From Aldehydirespirator sp965117015 (GTDB taxonomy: Bacteria; Actinomycetota; Acidimicrobiia; Acidimicrobiales; Aldehydirespiratoraceae), in the NCBI GenBank assembly GCA_965117015.1, contig OZ220747.1:1116001-1180000 (forward strand): a stretch of DNA of 64,000 nt, written 5' to 3'. Within the stretch, counting starts at the first letter, position 1. Every line of letters starts with the position of its first letter. This document shows, piece after piece, positions 55,615-62,130 of the stretch. The notes beneath the pieces are model-generated. The model made no database searches and was not told where the DNA came from. It worked only from the letters and a program-made list of their open reading frames with translations. The position numbers and the translations under genes were made by a program.

Positions 55615-56013
55615 TCAGCCCGTGTCGGCAAGGTCGGAGCGGGGCGGGGCGAACACGTCGAGGATCCAGCACTCCCCGTAAGCGTCATCCCCGATGAACA
55701 CCGAGTCGCCGTGCCAGACCGAGCGGGGGGCCAGGTATGAGTCGCCCTCGCCGAGCACGATGCGCTCGTCGTTGGCTCCGTCGGGGCCGATGCGGAAATC
55801 GAGTTTGCCCCGCATGATGACGCCGAGTTGCTCGTTCTCGGTGTGGTTGTGCAGCACCGAGCCCCGAGCACCTCCGGTGATCCGCCAGAAGCAGAGTTGC
55901 AGGTGTTCACCGGTTATCACCCGGTGCCTGAAACCGGGGCGGGCGGTCTCGACGAAGGCGTCGTCGTCGAGGAAGTAGCAGTAGGGGTTGCCGAGGCTCT
56001 CGGCGATGCTCAT
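55615..56013 (-). CDS. Cupin-domain protein
   Basis: A 132-aa single cupin. The two conserved motifs are GSVLHNHTENEQLGVIMRGK (His-x-His-x4-5-Glu variant around residues 55-64) and DSYLAPRSVWHGDSV with the third His, so a metal site is likely. Members range from dioxygenases to sugar-binding proteins; no reaction can be assigned. It lies 12 bp before the HyuA gene and 37 bp after the VOC gene. Confidence 0.83.
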   Translation of the reverse strand: MSIAESLGNPYCYFLDDDAFVETARPGFRHRVITGEHLQLCFWRITGGARGSVLHNHTENEQLGVIMRGKLDFRIGPDGANDERIVLGEGDSYLAPRSVWHGDSVFIGDDAYGECWILDVFAPPRSDLADTG

Positions 56014-56049
56014 GGTCAGACGCTCCTTACCGGTCCCGGGGAGGGGGAG

Positions 56050-56523
56050 TCATCCGAGAGCGGCGAACCGCTCTCTGTCGGCATCGAGGTCGAGCGGGCG
56101 GATGATGGCCTCATGCTCCTCGTCTCCCCAGTACTGCGGGGGCACCAGCCACATCACCTCGAATTCCAAGCCGTCAGGATCCTTGGCGTAAAGGCTCTTG
56201 TTGGGGCCATGGTCGCTCTGGCCCACCAGGGCTCCGGCCTCGATCAGCCGCTCGCGCATCTCGGCCAACTCATCGAGGGTGCCGACCTCCCACGCGATGT
56301 GGTAGAGGCCGACCGTGCTCCGGCCGGCCTGGGAGGGGGCAGCGTCCTCGCCGATCGAGAAGAAGACGATGTCGTGGTGATTCGCCGATTCCGGCGCCCG
56401 CATGAACACGTAGGCGCCGGGTCCGTCGATCACGGTGTTGAAGCCGAGCACGTCGGCGTAGAACTTCTGGTGGCGCCGGGCGTCGCGGACGTACAGGACG
56501 GCATGGTTCATTCCGGAGATCAT
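56050..56523 (-). CDS. VOC superfamily protein (extradiol dioxygenase/glyoxalase-like)
   Basis: A 157-aa protein with two VOC beta-alpha-beta-beta-beta modules. Possible metal ligands are H7 in MNHAVLYVRD, H in YHIAWEV near 93 and E in GLEFEVMW near 135. Such proteins act as dioxygenases, isomerases or lactoylglutathione lyases, usually in catabolic operons. The ring-cleavage assignment is not supported by context, as no aromatic cluster follows. The gene is 37 bp upstream of the cupin gene and 31 bp after the phosphatase. Confidence 0.85.
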   Translation of the reverse strand: MISGMNHAVLYVRDARRHQKFYADVLGFNTVIDGPGAYVFMRAPESANHHDIVFFSIGEDAAPSQAGRSTVGLYHIAWEVGTLDELAEMRERLIEAGALVGQSDHGPNKSLYAKDPDGLEFEVMWLVPPQYWGDEEHEAIIRPLDLDADRERFAALG

Positions 56524-56553
56524 CGTTTCGACGATACGTCCGGACTGCGGCAG

Positions 56554-57147
56554 TTAGCCAATGTGGCGCGCCGGGCGCCAATTGAACTCGGTAAGGACCA
56601 TCCCGTGCCCCACCGGACCGAAGGCAGTGACCGATGCCAGGCTCACCCGCAGGCGCATGATCATCTCGGCGGTGCCGTCCAGCAGCCATGCCACCGCCGA
56701 CTTGATGGGGGTGGCATGCGTCACCACCACGATGTTGCTGGTCGCGGCCTCCTCCACGATCTCGGCGACCGCCTCGCCCACCCGCTCATGCAAGCGGGCC
56801 ATGGACTCGCCTCCGGGCGGCACGTAGGAGATGTCCGAGGCCCAGGCCGCGCCGAGTTCGACCATGACATCGGAGATGCGGCGGTCGTCATAAGCACCGA
56901 AATCGATCTCCATCCAGCGGTCGTCGATCGTGGTGGGGACATCACCGAGGCCGGCGGCCCGGGACGTCTGCTGGGTGCGGCGGCGCGATGACGTCACCAC
57001 GCGATCCACGGGCCAGCGGTCCCGAAGGGCCTTGCCGACCACCGCGGACTGCTCGAAGCCGACCTCGTCGAGAGGCGAGTCGATCTGGCCCTGAAGCCGG
57101 GCCTCGGCGTTGTTGGGAGTGCGGCCGTGCCGTAGGAGGATCAGGAT
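56554..57147 (-). CDS. Histidine phosphatase (phosphoglycerate mutase-like) without a canonical start codon
   Basis: A histidine-phosphatase-branch protein of about 197 aa. The phospho-acceptor RHG lies in ILILLRHGRTPNNAEARLQG, followed by the usual SPLD, SSRRRTQQTS, PPGGES (proton donor Glu) and THATPIK with the second His. The frame is continuous with the C-terminal side but between the TauD stop (57208-57210, same frame) and the RHG motif there is no ATG, GTG or TTG; the first standard start (GTG 57042) would remove the catalytic motif. Initiation at ATC 57147 or CTG 57144, read-through of the TauD TGA, or a sequence error are the options. Function: dephosphorylation of an unknown small ester. 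Confidence 0.75.
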   Translation of the reverse strand: MLILLRHGRTPNNAEARLQGQIDSPLDEVGFEQSAVVGKALRDRWPVDRVVTSSRRRTQQTSRAAGLGDVPTTIDDRWMEIDFGAYDDRRISDVMVELGAAWASDISYVPPGGESMARLHERVGEAVAEIVEEAATSNIVVVTHATPIKSAVAWLLDGTAEMIMRLRVSLASVTAFGPVGHGMVLTEFNWRPARHIG

Positions 57148-57207
57148 GCGCCGATGGTAGACGGAGCACTGGTTGGCCCGCCGTGGCGCGGGCCGCGGCG
57201 GAGGCTG

Positions 57208-58074
57208 TCAACCCGGTCCGGTGGTGGACGCCATGGGGCGACGGCCGCCTGCCGTGCAGCGGTGCAACCGGCGTTCGTGAGGAGCAAAGTCGTTGGGGCC
57301 GCGGTGGACGGTGCGGTGCTCGTCCCACACGGCGACATCGCCCGGCCTCCAACTGCGGCTGAAAGAGATGGCCGGATCGGTGAAGGCCTCGAACAGCCGG
57401 GAGAGCAGGGCGTCGCTGCGGTCCCTCGGCAGCCCGATCACATGACGGGTGAAGCCGGCATTCACGAACAGCAATTCATCACCGGTACGCGGATGCACAG
57501 CAACGATGGGATGGCGGTAGCCGGCTCCGAAGCGGGCATCGAGCTTGTCGGCCACCTCGGTGCCGAACCGGACCTCCATCTCACGCCGGAAGCCCGGCCC
57601 CATGTCGTGATGGGCGACCCGGCCCCGCAACCTGTCCACCAGGTCATCGTCGAGCATTCCCAGAGCGGCACGCGCGTCCGACCACAGCGTTGCCCCGCCC
57701 ACGGGGGGTATCACCAGCGGTCGCAGCACGGCCACATCAGGGATCTCGGGATTGAACGAATAATCGGTGTGGAACGAGCTGTCACCGCCCGCGGCCGGAG
57801 GGTGATCGGCGTCGTTGTAGACCACGCCGATCACCTCGTCGCTGCCGAGGAACTCCACTATCGGATGCGGCTGCGGGGCGGCCCAGATGGAGGCGATCCG
57901 CTTCTGGGACTCGTCGTCGACCGCGTCCTGGCCCACGAACACCAGCACGCCGCGCTCGTCCAGCGCGGTCCTGATCTCGGCGGCGAGCCTGTCATCGATG
58001 TCGGCCGACAGGTCCACGCCCGACACCTCGGCGCCGATGGTGGAGTCGGCGGGGCTGATGCTGAGCGCGCCCAC
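57208..58074 (-). CDS. TauD/TfdA-family Fe(II)/2-oxoglutarate dioxygenase
   Basis: A 288-aa TauD-type oxygenase. The N-terminal GAEVSGVDLS and the iron motif SFHTDYSF give H102-x-D104; the distal His is H257 in DEHRTVHRG and Arg272 follows for 2-oxoglutarate. The family acts on taurine, alkyl sulfates, 2,4-D, trimethyl-lysine and other substrates. The start is GTG 58074. The C-terminus ends in a Ser/Thr/Gly tail. Divergent from the XRE-cupin regulator with 66 bp between the starts, which may control it. Confidence 0.9.
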   Translation of the reverse strand: MGALSISPADSTIGAEVSGVDLSADIDDRLAAEIRTALDERGVLVFVGQDAVDDESQKRIASIWAAPQPHPIVEFLGSDEVIGVVYNDADHPPAAGGDSSFHTDYSFNPEIPDVAVLRPLVIPPVGGATLWSDARAALGMLDDDLVDRLRGRVAHHDMGPGFRREMEVRFGTEVADKLDARFGAGYRHPIVAVHPRTGDELLFVNAGFTRHVIGLPRDRSDALLSRLFEAFTDPAISFSRSWRPGDVAVWDEHRTVHRGPNDFAPHERRLHRCTAGGRRPMASTTGPG

Positions 58075-58140
58075 GGCCCGATGCTACGAGGCCGAGCGGG
58101 TGGGCGAGCGAATCCGGTCCAGTACCCTCCGAGCCCGCCG

Positions 58141-58842
58141 ATGTCTGGCATCATCTCCGGTATGGCACTCACGGATGCCACTCAATCCGGTCCCGACGGC
58201 GACCGCGTCGACCTCGAACTTACCGACGCGCTGGGCCCCTCGGTCTCCACCGAGGAGTTGTGTCGTGTCGTGGGGAGCCGGGTCCGGGAGTTCCGCCGGT
58301 CGCTGAACATGACGATGTCGGAGTTCGCGGCCGGCGCCGAGATCTCCCTGGGGATGCTCTCCAAGATCGAGCACGGCCAGAGCGCACCGAGCCTGTCGAC
58401 CCTCGTGCGGCTGGCGGCCACCGCCCGCGTCCCGGTCACCGCCCTGTTCCGGGGCCTGGACGAGGAGCACGACCTGGTGATCGTGAAGGCGGGCGAGGGT
58501 CACGAGATCCATCACCAGGGGGGCGGGCCGGGGCGCCTCTACCAGGATCTAGGCACCCTGCGCGGCCCCAACCGGGTGATCGAGCCGATGATCACCACCA
58601 TCACCGAGCCGGGCGGGGTGTTCCCCCTCTACCAGCATCCCGGCGTGGAGTTCATCCATGTGCTGGAGGGATCGATCGACTACGGCTACGGCGGGAAGGC
58701 CTACCGCCTCGAGGCGGGCGACACCATGCAGATCCACGGCGAGGTGGCCCACGGCCCGGTCGAGCTCGTCGAGTTGCCGATACGTTTCATCTCGATCAAG
58801 GTGTACCCGGCCAGCGAGCCCGGGACCGGCGCGGGAGGATGA
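58141..58842 (+). CDS. XRE-type helix-turn-helix regulator with C-terminal cupin
   Basis: A 233-aa (or 226-aa from ATG 58162) protein. The helix-turn-helix is about residues 40-95 (REFRRSLNMTMSEFA, SLGMLSKIEHGQSAPSLSTL). The C-terminal cupin from about 140 has PLYQHPGVEFIHVLEGSIDYGYGG and GDTMQIHGEVAHGP, with His and Glu at metal positions. Such XRE-cupins repress catabolic genes in response to a small ligand bound by the cupin. The neighbouring TauD gene, divergent across 66 bp, is the obvious target. The frame is open upstream but antisense to that gene. Confidence 0.88.
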   Translation: MSGIISGMALTDATQSGPDGDRVDLELTDALGPSVSTEELCRVVGSRVREFRRSLNMTMSEFAAGAEISLGMLSKIEHGQSAPSLSTLVRLAATARVPVTALFRGLDEEHDLVIVKAGEGHEIHHQGGGPGRLYQDLGTLRGPNRVIEPMITTITEPGGVFPLYQHPGVEFIHVLEGSIDYGYGGKAYRLEAGDTMQIHGEVAHGPVELVELPIRFISIKVYPASEPGTGAGG

Positions 58843-58846
58843 CGCT

Positions 58847-59074
58847 GTGGGCCTGCTGATCATCCTCGACTGGTTCAGCGAGGGCAACGCCATCCGCCAG
58901 AGCCTCGTGCTCTGGATCCTGCTGGTCGGCGCGTTGGGGCTCACGGTCTGGGAGTGCCGCGAACGCGGCTACCGGGTCCACATTCTGCTCTGGTGGGTTA
59001 GCGTCGTGGCCATCACGCACGTGCTGGGGTACATAGCTCTGCGCTTCTTCGTGCGACCGCCCGACAAGGCCTGA
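58847..59074 (+). CDS. Small two-helix membrane protein
   Basis: A 75-aa hydrophobic protein, GTG start, with GGGAGGA seven bases before it. Two membrane helices are clear (about residues 17-37 and 47-68) with a basic loop ECRERGYRVH between and a short basic tail. Four bases separate it from the regulator stop. No family recognised. Confidence 0.6.
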   Translation: MGLLIILDWFSEGNAIRQSLVLWILLVGALGLTVWECRERGYRVHILLWWVSVVAITHVLGYIALRFFVRPPDKA

Positions 59075-59104
59075 CCCCGCCTCGCCCATCCCAGGACCGC
59101 ATCG

Positions 59105-59503
59105 ATGACCGACCCGACACCCGAAGAGAGGCCCACCGGTCTGCTGGGTCGCATCACGGCTATGCAGGGACGCACCAAGTTGCTGATCGCGGTCGGACTG
59201 GCGCTGGTGCTCATCTCCGTGTTCGCCCCGCAGAGCTGCGGGGGCAGAGAAGTGGAGGAGGACGAGGCGGTCGCCACTGCCAGTGCTGCGCTGGCAGCCG
59301 AGCCCGGCGCCTTCGCGCCCGACAAGACAGAAGCCAAGCTGCTGCGCCAGGGCTTCCCGGCCAAGTTGATGTGGGTGGTGGTCTTCACCGTGGACGACCC
59401 CGAGGGCGGCCCCGAGGACTTCCTGCACAAGGCCGACATCTGGGTCAACGCCAACACCGGGGAGCTCGCGCAAGTCATAGTCCACGAGCCGGACGAGCGC
59501 TAG
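59105..59503 (+). CDS. Single-pass membrane protein with PepSY-like extracytoplasmic domain
   Basis: A 132-aa protein. One membrane helix (about residues 25-42) is followed by an acidic/Ala-rich linker and a small alpha/beta domain ending in DIWVNANTGELAQVIVHEPDE, where the W-V-N-A-x-T-G-E run resembles PepSY-type domains. A Cys in the helix end (QSCGG) could anchor lipid only if exported that way. No function is assigned. It is the gene before the ammonium transporter, separated by the repeat array. Confidence 0.6.
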   Translation: MTDPTPEERPTGLLGRITAMQGRTKLLIAVGLALVLISVFAPQSCGGREVEEDEAVATASAALAAEPGAFAPDKTEAKLLRQGFPAKLMWVVVFTVDDPEGGPEDFLHKADIWVNANTGELAQVIVHEPDER

Positions 59504-59511
59504 AGGCCGAG

Positions 59512-59571
59512 TCGCGAATTCTGGGAAAGATTCGCGAACCCTGTGAAAGGTTCGCTAACCCCGGGAAAGCG
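59512..59571. repeat. Three tandem 20-bp imperfect repeats upstream of the ammonium transporter
   Basis: Three contiguous copies: TCGCGAATTCTGGGAAAGAT (59512-59531), TCGCGAACCCTGTGAAAGGT (59532-59551), TCGCTAACCCCGGGAAAGCG (59552-59571). Consensus TCGCGAAyyCtGgGAAAGnn; the second and, less fully, first copies contain the palindrome TTCGCGAA. The 20-bp period is close to two helical turns, so three protein dimers could bind one DNA face. The array begins eight bases after the previous stop and ends about 26 bp before a -10-like element. Confidence 0.85.
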
Positions 59572-59597
59572 CCCGATGGGAACAGCCGAACTGTCTG

Positions 59598-59606
59598 TGC
59601 TATTGT
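59598..59606 (+). promoter_or_regulatory. Candidate extended -10 element for the ammonium transporter operon
   Basis: TGCTATTGT (59598-59606) has the TGn extension and a 4/6 match to TATAAT, 53 bp before the transporter start. No -35 hexamer lies 16-18 bp upstream, where the three 20-bp repeats end, so the repeats may serve as an activator site that replaces it. Confidence 0.4.
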
Positions 59607-59659
59607 CGGCAGGTCCGGCCGACCGGTCGGAGCGGACAAGAAGAATTGGGGGTGAGTCA

Positions 59660-61048
59660 ATGAGCACTGCCATAGTGTTCACCGAGGCTTACTACTTCTT
59701 CACCGTCGCAATCATGTGGCTGCTGCACGTTGGGTTCATGACCTACGAAGCCGGCGTGAGCCGCCGCAAGAACATCATGTCGACGGCGATGAAGAACATC
59801 ATGACGATTGCCGTGGTGACGCCGACGTTCTACTACCTCGGCTGGTACGTGTACTTCTGCATGCAGGAAGGTTTGAAGTTCACAGTTTCAGCCGATGGAG
59901 CAAGCCCCGCAGGTCTGACGGGGCTTTATTTCTGCGGTGACGGCTACGGCCTGGCGTGGGACGGCTCCGCGGGACCACACCTCGGCGACAACATCACGGG
60001 CGTCTTCTGGGCGGCCTTCGTGCTGTTCTCCTGGACGACGGGATCGATCATGTCCGGCGCGGTGATCGAGCGCATCCGCATCTCGGCCTACCTGTGGCTG
60101 ACCGCCCTGATGGGCGGCCTGGTCTGGGTCGTCGCCGCGGCTTGGGGATGGAGCTACGGAGGCTGGTTGACCGTGCACTTCGGCTACCACGACTTCGCGG
60201 CTTCGATGGTGGTCCACGGTGTGGCCGGCATCTTCGCCCTGGGCGTGCTGTACAACCTCGGTCCGAGGATCGGGAGGTACGACAGCAACGGCGGCACGAG
60301 AGCATTCCAGCCCCACAACCTGCACCTCACGCTGATGGGGCTGATGATCATCTTCACCGCGTTCTACGCCTTCTACGCGGCGTGCCTCGCCATCACAGCC
60401 GACACCACTCCGGGTTGGGCCAACATCTACTTCAACCCGGCCACGCTGTCGGCCATCACCTACACCATCACGATGGGCTTCGCAGGCGGTTTCGCCGGCG
60501 GTTACATCTTCTCGAGGGGTGATCCGTTCTGGACCATCTCCGGAGGCCTGGCCGGCGTGGTGGCGGTATCGGCGGGCGCCGACATCTACAGCCCCAACCT
60601 GGTGCTGATCCTGGCCTTCTTCTCGGCCGGACTCTGCTACTACATCGGCGGCTGGCTGGAGACCAAGGCCCGCGTCGACGACGCCGTCGGGGCTGTGTCA
60701 GTCCACGGCTTCATGGGAATGTGGGGCGCGCTGGCCGTTGGCATATTCGCCAGCGGGTACCCGACCGGCCCCGCCGGCGTGGAGACCAGCTTCCTGGGCC
60801 AGCTTGTGGGGATGACCGCGATCTTCGCGCTGTCCTTCGTGACCGGCTACGTCGCATCGTGGATCCTCAAGAAGCTGAACCTGCTGAGGGTTCCGCCCGA
60901 GGTGGAGGTCGAGGGCCTCGACATGGCCGAGTTCGAGACGGACTTCTATCCGGAGTTCGGCCGGGCCGACGAGCCCATCATCCACGCCGACGGATCACGG
61001 GAGTCGGCCGCAGCCACGCTGCGGGCGGATCTGGTCGCCAACCGCTAG
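59660..61048 (+). CDS. amt: Ammonium transporter (Amt family)
   Basis: A 462-aa membrane protein with about 11 helices. Signatures: VGFMTYEAGVSRRKNIMSTAMKN near residues 23-45, the twin pore histidines in DFAASMVVHGVAG (about 176-188) and AVSVHGFMGMWGALAVG (about 343-359), and the GFAGGFAGGYIFSRGD loop. The C-terminal 60 residues are cytosolic, where PII proteins usually dock. Amt conducts ammonium/ammonia into the cell under nitrogen limitation. ATG 59660 has a GGGGGTGAG site; the upstream open frame crosses the repeats and is not coding. The repeats suggest nitrogen control. Three tiny genes follow in the same direction. Confidence 0.93.
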   Translation: MSTAIVFTEAYYFFTVAIMWLLHVGFMTYEAGVSRRKNIMSTAMKNIMTIAVVTPTFYYLGWYVYFCMQEGLKFTVSADGASPAGLTGLYFCGDGYGLAWDGSAGPHLGDNITGVFWAAFVLFSWTTGSIMSGAVIERIRISAYLWLTALMGGLVWVVAAAWGWSYGGWLTVHFGYHDFAASMVVHGVAGIFALGVLYNLGPRIGRYDSNGGTRAFQPHNLHLTLMGLMIIFTAFYAFYAACLAITADTTPGWANIYFNPATLSAITYTITMGFAGGFAGGYIFSRGDPFWTISGGLAGVVAVSAGADIYSPNLVLILAFFSAGLCYYIGGWLETKARVDDAVGAVSVHGFMGMWGALAVGIFASGYPTGPAGVETSFLGQLVGMTAIFALSFVTGYVASWILKKLNLLRVPPEVEVEGLDMAEFETDFYPEFGRADEPIIHADGSRESAAATLRADLVANR

Positions 61049-61051
61049 CCG

Positions 61052-61180
61052 GTGTCCGCCTCATGGCTGCAGCTCGTCGGAGCACTCGCCGTCATGTACC
61101 TGGTGGTGGCAGCCGCCGGGTACTGGGGCAAGCGCAGGCGAACGCAGCTGGAGGCGCAGGATCATCGACACGACAACTAA
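61052..61180 (+). CDS. Tiny single-helix membrane protein after Amt
   Basis: A 42-aa frame, GTG 61052 to TAA 61180, starting three bases after the transporter stop. It has one membrane helix (about residues 5-25), then KRRR and an acidic, His/Asp-rich tail. Too small to be recognised by family, but composition, position and spacing indicate a real gene. Confidence 0.6.
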   Translation: MSASWLQLVGALAVMYLVVAAAGYWGKRRRTQLEAQDHRHDN

Positions 61181-61206
61181 CAACGTTCAGAACCAAGGAG
61201 GACTGA

Positions 61207-61431
61207 ATGAACAGCTTCCCCTTCGACAGTTGGGAACAAGGCGTTGAGATGGCCGGCCCGTATTTCACGTGGGCTGAAGGCCCCGTCTTCGGTGCCGGCC
61301 CCTCGGTCGTCTTGGCCATTCTCGGGATCGCGGTTTCCGTGATCTCGGCACTGCTCGTGACCGTGCGCGAGGACAAGCTGCTTAACCACGCAGCCGACCG
61401 ACTCGCCGACAAGTACGGCTCGGAGGACTGA
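61207..61431 (+). CDS. Small membrane protein, second after Amt
   Basis: A 74-aa protein with AAGGAGG eight bases before ATG. The N-terminal 28 residues are amphipathic and Trp/Phe-rich (SFPFDSWEQGVEMAGPYF), then one hydrophobic helix (about residues 33-52) and an acidic, helical tail. No family recognised. Confidence 0.7.
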   Translation: MNSFPFDSWEQGVEMAGPYFTWAEGPVFGAGPSVVLAILGIAVSVISALLVTVREDKLLNHAADRLADKYGSED

Positions 61432-61432
61432 C

Positions 61433-61558
61433 ATGGCTCGTCGTAAGCAAATCGAGTTCCAGGGAAAGCAGGGCCACGATAAGGGCATCGAGATGGCGTT
61501 CATCGTCTTCACGATCGCCTGCATCGTCTTCACGATTATCGCCATCCAGGCTTTCTGA
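61433..61558 (+). CDS. Small membrane protein, third after Amt
   Basis: A 41-aa protein starting two bases after the previous stop; the preceding GGAGG site lies inside that gene's last codons. A basic N-terminus (MARRKQIEFQGKQGHDKG) is followed by one helix IEMAFIVFTIACIVFTIIAI. The basic-inside pattern predicts the N-terminus in the cytoplasm. No family recognised. Confidence 0.7.
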   Translation: MARRKQIEFQGKQGHDKGIEMAFIVFTIACIVFTIIAIQAF

Positions 61559-61582
61559 CACCTGACTCACCCCATTCAAGGA

Positions 61583-61621
61583 GGCTGGCGCCGTGCCGCA
61601 CTGAGCGGTGCGGCGCCAGCC
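61583..61621 (+). terminator. Long hairpin after the ammonium transporter operon
   Basis: GGCTGGCGCCG is mirrored by CGGCGCCAGCC with a further four-pair extension after two mismatches and a small loop. Very stable, but not followed by a run of T, so it may be a factor-dependent or actinobacterial I-shaped terminator. It lies 24 bp after the last tiny gene. Confidence 0.7.
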
Positions 61622-61649
61622 CCTGCATCTGCGCCTCTAGCCTGACGCC

Positions 61650-62060
61650 GTGAGGATCCCTCGCAGACGGATCGCGCAAGCGTGCGTGATCGTCATAGCC
61701 GTAGCAATGTTCCTGCCGTGGCATACCACCACAACGGAGAGCGGAACGGAGTCGGTGCAGGGCATCGCCAGCGGCGAGGGTCCAATTTTGCTCGCTGTCA
61801 GCCTCATCACTGCAGGACTCATCCAGGTGGGCTGGAGACCGGCTTGGATCGGGGCCGGCTTCGCCGGCGCCATCGCCATTCGGAGGATCCTCGACAGCGA
61901 GATTGATCCCGCGTTCGGGCTCTGGATCGGGGCCGTCGCCTCCATCGTGGCCGTCGTCCTGCTGATCTGGGACATGTTCGCCAACGTCTCCGCCACCGGC
62001 ACCGAAGGCAAACCACCAGGGCACGGACTGTCTGGACCCTTGGGCCGACGGAGGCGCTGA
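61650..62060 (+). CDS. Membrane protein of unknown function
   Basis: A 136-aa protein, GTG 61650, with three to four hydrophobic segments (about residues 9-23, 47-60, 66-79, 89-108) and a basic tail (GRRRR). No family recognised. It lies after the hairpin and so is probably a separate transcript or read-through product. GC usage is like its neighbours. Confidence 0.6.
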   Translation: MRIPRRRIAQACVIVIAVAMFLPWHTTTTESGTESVQGIASGEGPILLAVSLITAGLIQVGWRPAWIGAGFAGAIAIRRILDSEIDPAFGLWIGAVASIVAVVLLIWDMFANVSATGTEGKPPGHGLSGPLGRRRR

Positions 62061-62130
62061 CGCCGGTTGCGTGTTCAGGCGTGCACCGCGAGACTGGCCC
62101 CAGGACTTCACCATGCCTAGGGAGGCGATC

